A stretch of 64,000 nucleotides of DNA. Origin: a bacterium (GTDB taxonomy: Bacteria > Electryoneota > RPQS01). The notes under the pieces were generated by a model. That model ran no database searches, was not told the DNA's origin, and worked only from the letters and a program-made list of their open reading frames with translations. This document shows, one piece after another, positions 27,508-37,215 of the stretch. A program made the translations under genes and the position numbers. The DNA lies in contig JAHDVH010000004.1 of the NCBI GenBank assembly GCA_023382385.1, positions 124,001 through 188,000 on the forward strand, written 5' to 3'. The stretch's first letter is position 1. Each line of letters opens with the position of its first letter.

Positions 27508-28722
27508 ATGCGATTTCTGTTAGCCGCTCTTGTGCTCCTTGCCGGATGCTCGCGCGATGACGGCATCGTTCGCTTGCAACTCTGGCATCAAATGCAGCCG
27601 GAAGATCGCGCCGTGCTTACGCGAGTGATTCAGGCCTATAGTGCGACTTTAGATTCGGTCAGAATCGAAGTGATCTATAAGGAGACTGAGGAGTTGCGTT
27701 CAAACTTTCAGTCTGCGGCGCTTGCCAAGCTCGGACCGAGTCTTGTTTACGGTCCTTCTGATCAGGTCGGACCGCTGGCAACAATGCGCTTTGTGCAGCC
27801 GCTCGATGCCTACTTCACGCCAGAAGAGTTTGAACGGTTGGATGATCGCGCTCTGGTGAAATTTAAGGGTCATACATATCAGATTGCAGATCGAATTGGC
27901 AACCATCTGACTTTAGTATACAACAAGAAGCTGCTCCCGACACCGCCGCAAACAACTGACGAGCTGATCAAGATGGGACAAGCGGCGACGAAGGATTTCA
28001 ACGGTGACGGGGTGACGGATCAGTGGGGACTTGTGTGGAATTTCACGGAGCCTTTCTTCTTCATTCCCTGGTTTTCGGGATTCGGAGGATGGGTCATGGA
28101 CGAGGACGGTCACCCGTCGCTCAACTCGCCTGCAGCTGTGGAAGCATTCAAGTTCGTGCGTTCACTTCGCAGCCAGTACAAGATCGTTCCGCCGGACTGT
28201 GATTATAATACAGCGGACGCGCTGTTCAAAGAGGGCCGTGCGGCGATGCTCATCAACGGGCCGTGGTCGTGGAGCGGTTACGGTGCTGCTGGTGTCGATT
28301 ATGAGTTAGCGCGCATTCCGATGGTTTCTTCTACAGGATTGTGGCCCGCTCCGATGGTGTCTCCGCTGGGCTACTCCATTAATGTACGCGTCGAAGGTAG
28401 AGAGCTTGAAGAGACAGTGAGACTGTTGAAGTATTTATTGAGTGACGATGTTCAGCAGCAGTTTGTCGAAGCAACCGGGATCATTCCGAGCAGCTTGAAA
28501 GTGCGGGCGGACTCATCTTACGTCTCGCGTCCGCACGTCGCGCAAAGTCTTTCTCAGTTCGAAGTGGGCAGGCCGATGCCAATTGTTCCGGAGCTGCGCG
28601 CGGTGTGGGATGCCATGCGTGCATCCTATCAGTCCGTATTGGGTGGAAATCTTTCACCGGAGGACGCTGCGAGGAACATGCAGAGAGACGCCGAGCAGAA
28701 AATTCGGGAGATGAATGAATAG
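27508..28722 (+). CDS. malE: MalE-like maltodextrin-binding lipoprotein
   Basis: 404 residues from ATG 27508; a GTG directly before (27505) and a TTG at 27487 are also in frame but make a poorer leader. The signal ends in the lipobox LLAGC, so the protein is a lipoprotein. It has the cluster 1 extracellular solute-binding fold (LQLWHQMQPEDRAVLTRVI, then FKEGRAAMLINGPWSWSGY, which resembles MalE). It should deliver maltose or maltodextrin to the MalF-MalG permease. The permease gene overlaps its end by eight bases. Confidence 0.88.
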   Translation: MRFLLAALVLLAGCSRDDGIVRLQLWHQMQPEDRAVLTRVIQAYSATLDSVRIEVIYKETEELRSNFQSAALAKLGPSLVYGPSDQVGPLATMRFVQPLDAYFTPEEFERLDDRALVKFKGHTYQIADRIGNHLTLVYNKKLLPTPPQTTDELIKMGQAATKDFNGDGVTDQWGLVWNFTEPFFFIPWFSGFGGWVMDEDGHPSLNSPAAVEAFKFVRSLRSQYKIVPPDCDYNTADALFKEGRAAMLINGPWSWSGYGAAGVDYELARIPMVSSTGLWPAPMVSPLGYSINVRVEGRELEETVRLLKYLLSDDVQQQFVEATGIIPSSLKVRADSSYVSRPHVAQSLSQFEVGRPMPIVPELRAVWDAMRASYQSVLGGNLSPEDAARNMQRDAEQKIREMNE

Positions 28723-29584
28723 AGAACGGAATTTCGCGCTTTGGATGGTGGCACCTGCGGCAATCGTGGTTGCGCTGGTCGTTGTGTGGCCGTTCGTCTA
28801 CAACGTGATACTGTCGTTCTCCAATATGAGTCTGCTGCATATCCATGATTGGGAGCTAATCGGACCGCGTCAGTACGAGAAGGTATTTTCCGATTCCGCC
28901 TTTTATGGAGTCCTCGGAAAGACACTTGTCTGGACAATCGTCAATGTCTTCTTTCATGTCACGATCGGTGTTGCGCTGGCGGTTATTCTGCACGAGAATG
29001 TGCCGGGACGTAGGTTGTTCCGCACCCTGCTCATCCTGCCGTGGGCGATTCCGGCCGTCGTGACGGCTCTCACGTGGCGCGGCATGTTTCATTACGAGTA
29101 CGGGGCAGTCAATCTCATCCTGACGAAGGTCTTCAGCCAGACGCCGATTCAGTGGCTCAATGATCCCATCGGCACATTTGCTGCATGTATTGTGACCAAC
29201 GTCTGGCTGGGATTTCCGTTCATGATGGTCGTTGCACTGGGCGGGTTGCAGAGTATCCCAAAAGAGCTTTACGAGGCGGCAATGATTGACGGTGCGAGTG
29301 CATGGCAGAGATTTCGGACGATCACACTTCCGATGCTGGTGCCTGTCTTGACGCCCGCGATTATTCTTGGGTTTGTGTGGACCTTCAACAAGGTGGATAT
29401 TGTCTGGCTGGTTTCCAATGGCGGAGAGCCGGCCGACCAAACTCACATTCTTGTTTCCTACGTTTATCGAGCGGCGTTTAACCTTTACCGCTACGGATAT
29501 GCTGCAGCCGGTTCAATGATTATCTTCCTGCTGCTTGTGCTGTTCTCTGTTACCTTCATGCGAAAACTGCAGGCAAAGGCTTAA
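28715..29584 (+). CDS. malF: MalF-type sugar ABC transporter permease
   Basis: 289 residues, overlapping malE by eight bases with GGGAG correctly placed before ATG 28715. Six predicted membrane helices and the EAA loop typical of CUT1 permeases (EAAMIDGASAWQRFRTITLP at ~190-209), which docks on MalK. At 289 residues it lacks the large periplasmic P2 loop of E. coli MalF (514 residues), as in most other phyla. Inner-membrane half of the maltodextrin importer with the next gene. Confidence 0.9.
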   Translation: MNRERNFALWMVAPAAIVVALVVVWPFVYNVILSFSNMSLLHIHDWELIGPRQYEKVFSDSAFYGVLGKTLVWTIVNVFFHVTIGVALAVILHENVPGRRLFRTLLILPWAIPAVVTALTWRGMFHYEYGAVNLILTKVFSQTPIQWLNDPIGTFAACIVTNVWLGFPFMMVVALGGLQSIPKELYEAAMIDGASAWQRFRTITLPMLVPVLTPAIILGFVWTFNKVDIVWLVSNGGEPADQTHILVSYVYRAAFNLYRYGYAAAGSMIIFLLLVLFSVTFMRKLQAKA

Positions 29585-29587
29585 GCC

Positions 29588-30406
29588 GTGATCAAGAAAG
29601 TCATACTCTTCACGATTCTTGCGGTCATCACGGTAATGACACTATATCCGATATTAACGGTGGTCACCGTGTCCTTGCGTCCGGCGGACAAACTGCTCTC
29701 GACCTCGCTTGAGATCATTCCGGAAGACGCCACATTCCGGAATTATGTCACCCTATTCACGGACAGGCCGTTTGCCAGATGGCTGCTCAACAGCACATTA
29801 GTGGCTGCGGCGGTCACTATCTTTGCGACCGCACTCGCTTCAACGGCAGGTTACGCTTTTTCGCGTTTCAGGTTCCCCGGCTACAAGGTGGGCATGAGCC
29901 TGCTCCTGATAACACAGATGTTTCCGGCAACGATGCTGCTGCTACCGCTGTTCTTGATGCTTGCGAAACTCGGCTTGATCAACTCGTATATCGGCTTGAT
30001 GGTCGTCTATTCGGCAACAGCATTGCCGTTTACGGTCTGGCAGATGAAGGGCTATTATGACACGATTCCTCCCGAGCTTGAAGAAGCGGCCATGTTGGAC
30101 GGTGCGAACAGGTTTAAGACGTTCTATCTCGTGATTCTGCCGCTTGCGGCGCCTGCGCTGGTGATTACGGCGCTGTTCAGTTTTCTGACGGCATGGAGCG
30201 AGTATGTCGTGGCCGCGCAGGTTCTGCTGACAGAGGACATGTACACATTGCCCATCGGTCTCAAGCAGTTTCAGTCCAGCATGACAACAGAGTGGGGGCT
30301 GTATGCGGCGGGGTCGATCGTCGTGAGTATTCCGGTGATAATATTGTTCATGAAATTGTCCAAGTGGCTGGTGTCCGGCTTGACGCTGGGAAGTGTAAAA
30401 GGATAG
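29588..30406 (+). CDS. malG: MalG-type sugar ABC transporter permease
   Basis: 272 residues from GTG 29588, three bases after malF. Six predicted helices; EAA loop EAAMLDGANRFKTFYLVILP; a typical CUT1 MalG N terminus (LFTILAVITVMTLYPILTVV). It forms the inner-membrane channel with MalF, energised by MalK. The following GH57-like gene starts seven bases after the stop, so the transport and enzyme genes form one unit. Confidence 0.9.
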   Translation: MIKKVILFTILAVITVMTLYPILTVVTVSLRPADKLLSTSLEIIPEDATFRNYVTLFTDRPFARWLLNSTLVAAAVTIFATALASTAGYAFSRFRFPGYKVGMSLLLITQMFPATMLLLPLFLMLAKLGLINSYIGLMVVYSATALPFTVWQMKGYYDTIPPELEEAAMLDGANRFKTFYLVILPLAAPALVITALFSFLTAWSEYVVAAQVLLTEDMYTLPIGLKQFQSSMTTEWGLYAAGSIVVSIPVIILFMKLSKWLVSGLTLGSVKG

Positions 30407-30413
30407 TTTGCGT

Positions 30414-33400
30414 ATGAAGAAGATGATCTTGCTATTGCTGTGTATGGTTGGAGTCACAAGTGCGGATGTGAGTTACCGCGACACTCCCTGGAAGCTCGAG
30501 CATTGGCTTGCGAAGGATGAGATCAATGACGTGGCACGAGGTGACGTTGACCTTTGCAACCTATTCTACCGAGAGACCGAGGACTCGCTCTATTGCAAGA
30601 CCACTATTCGGGAGAGTTGGATCGGCCGGTGCGATGTCAGATGGGAAGTTCGTGATGCAAAGGGACTCATAGCCCGCTTGACAAGCGGAGGCACCGGAAG
30701 TGCGGCCGTGCGCGAACAGACCTATCGCGGAGTGCTTGAGTGGGCCATTGCGAGGCCGGATGACTGGGCAGGCGTGAACACGATTCGCGTCGAGACCTAC
30801 AACGCAAGTGTCATCCATGACAAAATCGAATGGACTCGTGACTCTCATCGATCATTAGACGGTGACGTTGGCAATTGCGCGTTCGTGCATCACGGAAATC
30901 AAGGCTTAACCTATACAGACGTGTTTCGCGGGCAGGACGGCAGTGAAGGTTTTGACGAAATCCTCGAATTGCACCAAGCACGTAACGCTCCGGGAAACTT
31001 TCATCTTTCTGGAACGCTGATCACCGCGGCGGACTGGTATGACCGACCGTTTCTGCAGTGGCTGCGTGATGGAATCACCGAAGGTTGGGTGGCTATGCTT
31101 GGCTCAGCCTACGCACAGCACATCATGCCGTTCGTTTACAATAACATGAACAACTGGGCGGTCAGTATCGAGCAGGATCTGATCGAGTATAAGCTTGGCT
31201 ACTCACCTCGCGTGGCGTGGATTCCGGAACGCGTCTGGCTTGCCCAAGGGCACTATCCCGATGCAGGGTTAAACGATTCATGGCTCGGCGACAACTGGAC
31301 GCAGCACGGAATTGACGCGGTGATTCTTGATGACTGGCCGCACGTGGCGGGTTATAGTGACCGGAAGATTCATTGGATGAATAACGGCTCCGGAGTTGTC
31401 TTGCGTGTGATTCCCATCGACGGCGAGTTCACGGGCAACTGCCACTATAATCCGGGTGCTGCTATCGCGCAGATTCAAGGCACGGGCCGCTACGGAATTA
31501 TTGTTTATGGAACGGATTGGGAAGCCGCCGCGGAGATGGCGGACTTTGACTGTCCGGACTGTCTTGAGAACTATACGCAAGTGCTTAACTGGGCTGCAGA
31601 CAACTATCCCGCTGTCGATATTTGGAAGCTTGACGACGCACTAAATCACGGAGACTTTGCCGGGAACGGAATTGAAGTAGGGAACGGAACGTACGGATTG
31701 ATCGGTGGGAACAACGGATACGGCGGAACGAACAATAGTTGGTACACACACTGGGCGGGAACGGCGTCGCTGTCTGACTTTCATGCGCCCGCGTGGAACT
31801 ACGGTCAAATCTGGACAACCGTCTACAATCAGGTCAACGGCGCTCCGAACAACACTCTGTCAGAGACCGCTTGGTACGTGATGATGACGAATCTGCACGA
31901 GACGGCGTGGCACGACTACATGGGCGGGCCGATCAGCGGCTGGCAGCATCGCTATAGCGCGCATATCAAGAACGCGGCAGTGTATGCGGAAGCCGCACGC
32001 TGGGCGGCGGGGCTGTATGCCAACACGTGCGGAGCATTTTTCAGCGATATTGACGTGGACGGTATCGAGGAGCTTGTCATACACAATGACCGTGTCTACG
32101 CGGTGTTCGAATCAATTGGCGGTCGTGCACAATATGTCTTCAGCAAAGGACCGGGGGGAGAGAATTTCTCAATTGTCGGGAGCTGCAACACATACTGGGC
32201 GGAGACGGATGGCGACTATGACGAACCTTCCTCGAACAATCATCAGGCGGCCTTTGCAGACGTGAGTCCGACCTATCGAAACGATCTCTACACATTGTCG
32301 ATCGACCAGAACTCGAACGCATTTGCGAAGATTAGAATGAGTTTCGGGTCTGTCGAAAAGACGATCGAGGTGTCGTCCGGCACTCCGTATTTGCAGGCGA
32401 GGTATGACGTCGGTAATCAGGACTGTTACATTCGGCATGGCTTCAGTCCGGACTTGCTCGGTATGATTTGGGATGCGGAGATGCAGCGACTTTGGGATCC
32501 TGATCAGGCCTATTCGGGTTTTCGCAATCCGAACAGCGGCGCGACAGGAGCTTTAATCAAGAACAACGGCGGCACGACGCATGTCACCGAGTTCGCGGGT
32601 ACGCTGCTGCGCGGCGATGAGTTGCGGGGAAGCGGAGAGTTTTCGTACCTGCTTTACGCCGGTCCAACATCCGCGCCGGACGTCAACGGACGCGTGGCGG
32701 AACTTGAGGCGTTGACGTCACTCAATCTCGATGTCTATGGTCCGCGCCTGAACGCGCAGGCGGCTTTTATCAACTCCACCACAATCGAACTCTCATTCAA
32801 TGAAGCCGTAAATCAAACGCTTGCTGAAACGCCGGCCAATTGGGCTTTGTCGGGTTTCGTCGTACCGCATAGTGTTGTCGCAGCAGTCCGGCAAGGGGAT
32901 TGGACGCGAGTTCGGTTGACCGTCTCTCCCAATCTCGCGGGCGGAGAAAGCGGGGTTGTGTCGGTGATAAACGTCACGGACATGAGTGGTAATGTCGTGA
33001 ACCCGGACTTTGACGAAGCACTCCTTGCAGTTCCCAACGGACTGACACCGCATACCATCGTCATTGACGGCACGCGTGATTTTGATGTGGCGAATGAATG
33101 TTTGATTGCTGCGGCGGATACGCTCACAATTACATGGGATTCGCTTGCGCTTTACATCGGTTACTGGCGCAAAGACTTGAGTACGGGAGATTTGTTTGTC
33201 AATATTGATACTAATCAGCAGCCGAATTCAGGTGCGGCGACCGACTCGTGGGGCCGCGTTCTCTTTGCGAATCCGTTCCGGATTGAATATCAAATCGCCA
33301 TTGAAGGCGGACCGGGCAACATTCAAGTCAACCGTTGGACCGGAACAAGCTGGATCTATCAGCAGTTTGGGCAGCACGGTGCCAGCAGCTATAACGGTTG

Positions 33401-33860
33401 GTCGGGCAATCCGTATACGGAGATGCGCATCCCCTGGTCTGACTTGGGAAGTCCCGTCGGGATAGCGCTGTCCGTACACGTCACGCAGGAGGACAATCAG
33501 ATCACGACGCGTGCGCTGCCGCAGGCAAATCCAGTAGGCAATCTGGTAACGCTTTCCCATTGCTATCGCATCTATGCTCCGTATGCCTCCGGTCCGTTGC
33601 CGCTGATGGGCGCGCGGACGAAAAACATTCTGTCCGGTGATTTGATTGAACCGGAGTTATCGATTAACGGCGAATCCGGAGTTCCCAGATTGTTCTGGGC
33701 GCCCGTGCAGGGTGCGCATAGCTACGATATTTATCGCGCCGCAACGTCCACCGGAACGTATGACTTTCTGGGGGAAACTTCACTCACGACATTCGACGAC
33801 TTATCCGTCCTGCCCGGCGATCGAGCTTTCTACGTCGTGCGGGCGCGCGGCGGGATTTAA
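30414..33860 (+). CDS. Exported GH57-like multidomain protein
   Basis: 1148 residues from ATG 30414 (a TTG two codons earlier is less likely), with a signal peptide (MKKMILLLLCMVGVTSA). The N-terminal ~620 residues are a divergent GH57-type barrel: HHGNQGLTYTDVF, then Glu272 in WIPERVWL and Asp368 in YGTDWE match the positions of the family's catalytic pair. This region is followed by a beta-rich domain, a Big_5-like Ig domain (~775-870: INSTTIELSFNEAVNQT), a DOMON-like module (~890-1040) and a partial fibronectin III domain at the end (HSYDIYRAATSTGTYDFLG). No T9SS sorting tag is visible, so it may be periplasmic or retained in another way. Activity on alpha-glucan is inferred from family and neighbours. 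Confidence 0.72.
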   Translation: MKKMILLLLCMVGVTSADVSYRDTPWKLEHWLAKDEINDVARGDVDLCNLFYRETEDSLYCKTTIRESWIGRCDVRWEVRDAKGLIARLTSGGTGSAAVREQTYRGVLEWAIARPDDWAGVNTIRVETYNASVIHDKIEWTRDSHRSLDGDVGNCAFVHHGNQGLTYTDVFRGQDGSEGFDEILELHQARNAPGNFHLSGTLITAADWYDRPFLQWLRDGITEGWVAMLGSAYAQHIMPFVYNNMNNWAVSIEQDLIEYKLGYSPRVAWIPERVWLAQGHYPDAGLNDSWLGDNWTQHGIDAVILDDWPHVAGYSDRKIHWMNNGSGVVLRVIPIDGEFTGNCHYNPGAAIAQIQGTGRYGIIVYGTDWEAAAEMADFDCPDCLENYTQVLNWAADNYPAVDIWKLDDALNHGDFAGNGIEVGNGTYGLIGGNNGYGGTNNSWYTHWAGTASLSDFHAPAWNYGQIWTTVYNQVNGAPNNTLSETAWYVMMTNLHETAWHDYMGGPISGWQHRYSAHIKNAAVYAEAARWAAGLYANTCGAFFSDIDVDGIEELVIHNDRVYAVFESIGGRAQYVFSKGPGGENFSIVGSCNTYWAETDGDYDEPSSNNHQAAFADVSPTYRNDLYTLSIDQNSNAFAKIRMSFGSVEKTIEVSSGTPYLQARYDVGNQDCYIRHGFSPDLLGMIWDAEMQRLWDPDQAYSGFRNPNSGATGALIKNNGGTTHVTEFAGTLLRGDELRGSGEFSYLLYAGPTSAPDVNGRVAELEALTSLNLDVYGPRLNAQAAFINSTTIELSFNEAVNQTLAETPANWALSGFVVPHSVVAAVRQGDWTRVRLTVSPNLAGGESGVVSVINVTDMSGNVVNPDFDEALLAVPNGLTPHTIVIDGTRDFDVANECLIAAADTLTITWDSLALYIGYWRKDLSTGDLFVNIDTNQQPNSGAATDSWGRVLFANPFRIEYQIAIEGGPGNIQVNRWTGTSWIYQQFGQHGASSYNGWSGNPYTEMRIPWSDLGSPVGIALSVHVTQEDNQITTRALPQANPVGNLVTLSHCYRIYAPYASGPLPLMGARTKNILSGDLIEPELSINGESGVPRLFWAPVQGAHSYDIYRAATSTGTYDFLGETSLTTFDDLSVLPGDRAFYVVRARGGI

Positions 33861-33916
33861 GAACTGCTTACATTGATACCATTTCATTTTCTGATGACAC
33901 ACTTACAGGAGACACC

Positions 33917-35761
33917 ATGAAACACATGCGCAGTATGGCTTTTTACGCGGCGATGCTGATTGCCGCGATCGCAAATGCGGTGCCCTCGTTTACGCCGATA
34001 ATTGACGGCATCAAAGACGCGGGCTGGGGAAACACTCCGGATCATTCGACCACGTCGCAGGCACTGCCGCTCGAGTTCAACCTTGACGGTGGACTGTACG
34101 TGACGGACGACGCTGAGTGGGTCTATTTCGGATATGATGCGGACAACGATCCGTGGGTGGATGGGAAGAGCGTGCACGTCCACATCGTTTTCGACGTGGG
34201 AAGCACGGCTGGAGGCGGGACGTTTGCTTGCTGGGGCGCGAACAATGTCGCGTATACGATGGCGTTCAAGCCCGAATACGATCTCGTGATGCAATGGAAC
34301 ACAACGGACCAGAACTCACAATTCACGGGGTTGAACACGTGGACGATCAACACGTGGGTGCAGCAGCCTGAGATTACAACGGATGCCGGCGGAGGCAATC
34401 AGTGGACGGAGGTCGCAATTCGCAAGAATCAGATCGGCACACCGGGAGCCGGCGCGACCCTGAATATCTCAATGTGGCTGAGGCCTGCATGGGATACGCA
34501 AGGCGGTGTGGCCTGTCTGCCGGCGCAGGCGAATTTCCCAAGCGACAACGGCGCAGTAGCGCGTGCGCTTTCGGTGCAGTTCCCCTATACTATTCAGGCT
34601 GCATTCGGTGATGTCGTGGCGCCGCGTTTGATCTCAGTGCATCAAATCGATCGCCGCTCAGTCGAATTGTTGTTCAATGAACCGATGCTGCTGGCTTCAC
34701 TGAACAATTCGTCCAACTACATTCCTCACGGCTGGCCGTTCACTGGATTCCGTTACGTCAACAATCTGACCGTCGGAATCTACAACTTTGCGGGGTTCAC
34801 GGATGGATCGCAGTATGGTATTTCGCTAACGGCAGGCATCCGCGACTTAGCAAACAATTCGATTGATCCGAACTTTGATTCGCTGTCGTGGACGTCGCCG
34901 ATGTATGCGGACGTGCTCTTCCGTGTCGAAGATCCCGGCATGACGCACGACACGATTTATATGAAAGGGTCCTTTAATTTCTACCGCGAATACGACGCAT
35001 TCTGGTCAGGCGGGAACTACCAGCTCTACGACGACGGCACGAACGGCGACCTCGTAGCCGGCGACCACGTATTCTCGCGCCTCTTCGAAATGGTGCCGAA
35101 CGGCGGGGCCGTTGACTTTGAGTGGGGCTGTGTGGATGAAGCAGACAACTGGCTGGTGGTCGGACCCAATCAATCCTTCACGTTGTTTGACGACACTGAT
35201 ATCACTGTGACGTATGTGATTCCCAATCCGACTGCAAGTCCTGTGACCGTGACGTTCCGTTGTGATGTGGAGTGTCTGCTCGGTACGGGACTTACTGTGG
35301 ACAGCATCACAGTCGCGGGCACGTTCAACGGGTGGGCCGGTCAGCGTATGGATGACGCTGACTTGAATCAGCAATATACTCTCGATGTGTTGTTCCCGGC
35401 CGGTTCATCGCGCAGTCATGCCTTCAAGTTCCGTTATCACGTTGCAGATGGAACCGAGTGGGAACACATCGGTGACCGTCTGTTTGAAGTGAATGACTCC
35501 AATCCAACGCAAGATTTGGGGAACATGTTCTGGGATAACTGGGTGTGCGCTCCGTACAATCTGACCATCCATAGCGAGGGCACAAATGCCGTTCTGCGTT
35601 GGGACGGACCGGCTCGCGCCACGTTCGACGTGTTTGGTCATACATCTTCCGACGGCATTCTCGAGAATGGAAGTATTCTCGTCAACACGCCCGATCACAC
35701 TTACACCGTGACGCCACTGGGTAACCAGCAGTTCTTCCAAGTGCGCGCGGTCGCTCCATAG
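33917..35761 (+). CDS. Exported carbohydrate-module protein without catalytic domain
   Basis: 614 residues; AGGAGA precedes ATG 33917 and a signal peptide covers ~1-22. Residues ~23-220 resemble a DOMON-type glucan-binding module (DGIKDAGWGNTPDHSTTSQA, then WVYFGYDAD). An Ig-like Big_5 domain follows (~230-330: DRRSVELLFNEPMLLASLNN), then a module shared with the protein at 15.7 kb (NYQLYDDGTNGDLVAGDHVF) and a CBM20/48-like domain (~445-540: VAGTFNGWAGQRMDD). The end resembles a fibronectin-type strand set, not a T9SS tag. A glucan-binding accessory protein that closes the operon; function inferred. Confidence 0.6.
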   Translation: MKHMRSMAFYAAMLIAAIANAVPSFTPIIDGIKDAGWGNTPDHSTTSQALPLEFNLDGGLYVTDDAEWVYFGYDADNDPWVDGKSVHVHIVFDVGSTAGGGTFACWGANNVAYTMAFKPEYDLVMQWNTTDQNSQFTGLNTWTINTWVQQPEITTDAGGGNQWTEVAIRKNQIGTPGAGATLNISMWLRPAWDTQGGVACLPAQANFPSDNGAVARALSVQFPYTIQAAFGDVVAPRLISVHQIDRRSVELLFNEPMLLASLNNSSNYIPHGWPFTGFRYVNNLTVGIYNFAGFTDGSQYGISLTAGIRDLANNSIDPNFDSLSWTSPMYADVLFRVEDPGMTHDTIYMKGSFNFYREYDAFWSGGNYQLYDDGTNGDLVAGDHVFSRLFEMVPNGGAVDFEWGCVDEADNWLVVGPNQSFTLFDDTDITVTYVIPNPTASPVTVTFRCDVECLLGTGLTVDSITVAGTFNGWAGQRMDDADLNQQYTLDVLFPAGSSRSHAFKFRYHVADGTEWEHIGDRLFEVNDSNPTQDLGNMFWDNWVCAPYNLTIHSEGTNAVLRWDGPARATFDVFGHTSSDGILENGSILVNTPDHTYTVTPLGNQQFFQVRAVAP

Positions 35762-35782
35762 TCAGCACCATAGATGTTGAAG

Positions 35783-35814
35783 AAAGCCGTGGTCAGATTG
35801 GCCACGGCTTTTTA
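35783..35814 (+). terminator. Rho-independent terminator of the alpha-glucan operon
   Basis: Stem AAGCCGTGG (35784-35792) with CCACGGCTT (35802-35810), loop TCAGATTGG, followed by TTTTATT. It has the classic form on the plus strand. On the minus strand the tail TTTCTTC could help terminate the convergent operon ending at 35834. Confidence 0.8.
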
Positions 35815-35833
35815 TTGTGACCAAACAGGTGCA

Positions 35834-37192
35834 CTATTCGACTGATTCAAACACTTTGGCGACTCCGGCTGCAAGCGTCATTGCTTCATGCCCGGTCAGT
35901 GTGGTCGTCTCTTCCGTCAGGACTTCGCGGTAGTTTCCGGCGATTGACTCATCAGTCAAGGTGAAGTTGACGCCGGTCTGCGACGTGTTGATGAGAATGA
36001 CGAGTCTTGACGTGCCGCTCGTTCGCTGAAAACACATGGCAGCGGCATCGCCACTCGTTTGCACGCGCACGAGCGGAGCGCCGTGCGCGCCGTTGCGCAG
36101 CGCGGGATGCCGGTGTTTCAGGGCAACTAACTTCTGATAGAACGCCGCATAGTCATTGCTCGCCCAGTCAATGGAGTCTTTTTCGAAGAACAGCAGGCGG
36201 CGGTTGAAGCCTGCTTCCTGACCATTATAGATAAGCGGAAAGCCGGGAGCAGTGAATGCCAGCACGGCGAAGGGTTTTGCGGCATTGCCAAATCGCTCAA
36301 ACTCGGTGCCGTTCCACGAATTCTCGTCATGGTTACTCGTAAAATACATTCGATAGGCTTCCGCGGGATACGCTGAGCGATCCCGTTCAAAATAGGTAAA
36401 CAAGTCGTTGACTACACGTTCGCCGCGAGCAACATCCACGCATTTATGGAAGAATTCCCAGCCGTATGTGGCGTGAAATGCGGAGTGATACTCGGCGGCT
36501 TCGTGCTCGGCCAGCATGAAGACGGGCTTCAGCTCGAATAACTGCCGCGTTGCCTCCTGCCAGAACTCGAGCGGAACCATACCGGCCACATCGCAGCGAT
36601 AGCCATCAATGTTTGATTCGCGCACCCAGAATTTCAAGGACTCAATCATCCAATCGCGAAGATCAGGATTGTCAAAATTGAAGTCAATCACGTCCGACCA
36701 GTCCGGAACAGGCGGCACGAAGTTCCCCGCGTTATCGCGCGTATACCATTCCGGGTGCTCGACCGTCAACGGATTGTCCCACGCCGAGTGATTGGCAACC
36801 CAGTCGATAATCACTTTGAAGCCCAGTTCATGACATTGCTGCACGAGTGCCCGCCAGTCGTCCATCGTTCCGAACTCCGGATTAACGGCGCGGTAATCGC
36901 GCACAGAATAGTAACTGCCGAGCGAGCCTTTCCGGTTGAGTTCACCAATCGGGTGAATCGGCATGAACCAGAGAATATCGACGCCGAGTTCGCGCAATCG
37001 CGGCAAGTGTTCCGCGAATGCCGCAAATGTTCCCTCCGGTGTGAACTGCCGCACATTCACTTCATAGATGACCGCATTGCGCGACCATTCCGGCGGAGTC
37101 ATGTCCGGCGGCGGTGTGACGGTGTCGGTGGACGAGGCTTTGCAGGCAAACAGGACGAAGAGCGCAAGCAGCGCGAGAAGAGTGACTTTCAT
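35834..37192 (-). CDS. GH13 alpha-amylase-family lipoprotein
   Basis: 452 residues from ATG 37192, chosen because it starts a compact lipoprotein signal (MKVTLLALLALFVLFAC, lipobox LFAC); in-frame ATGs at 37201 and 37210 are alternatives and none has a clear ribosome site. A complete GH13 barrel: region I DWVANHS, nucleophile Asp201 in GYRCDVAG, acid Glu229 in MLAEHEA, Asp289 in TSNHDENSW, and a short C-terminal beta domain. Small GH13 lipoproteins of this size are often maltogenic amylases, glucosyltransferases or alpha-glucosidases acting in the periplasm. It is the last gene of the minus-strand glucan operon. Confidence 0.82.
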   Translation of the reverse strand: MKVTLLALLALFVLFACKASSTDTVTPPPDMTPPEWSRNAVIYEVNVRQFTPEGTFAAFAEHLPRLRELGVDILWFMPIHPIGELNRKGSLGSYYSVRDYRAVNPEFGTMDDWRALVQQCHELGFKVIIDWVANHSAWDNPLTVEHPEWYTRDNAGNFVPPVPDWSDVIDFNFDNPDLRDWMIESLKFWVRESNIDGYRCDVAGMVPLEFWQEATRQLFELKPVFMLAEHEAAEYHSAFHATYGWEFFHKCVDVARGERVVNDLFTYFERDRSAYPAEAYRMYFTSNHDENSWNGTEFERFGNAAKPFAVLAFTAPGFPLIYNGQEAGFNRRLLFFEKDSIDWASNDYAAFYQKLVALKHRHPALRNGAHGAPLVRVQTSGDAAAMCFQRTSGTSRLVILINTSQTGVNFTLTDESIAGNYREVLTEETTTLTGHEAMTLAAGVAKVFESVE

Positions 37193-37215
37193 AATGGTCA
37201 TTTCAGTCATTAGAA

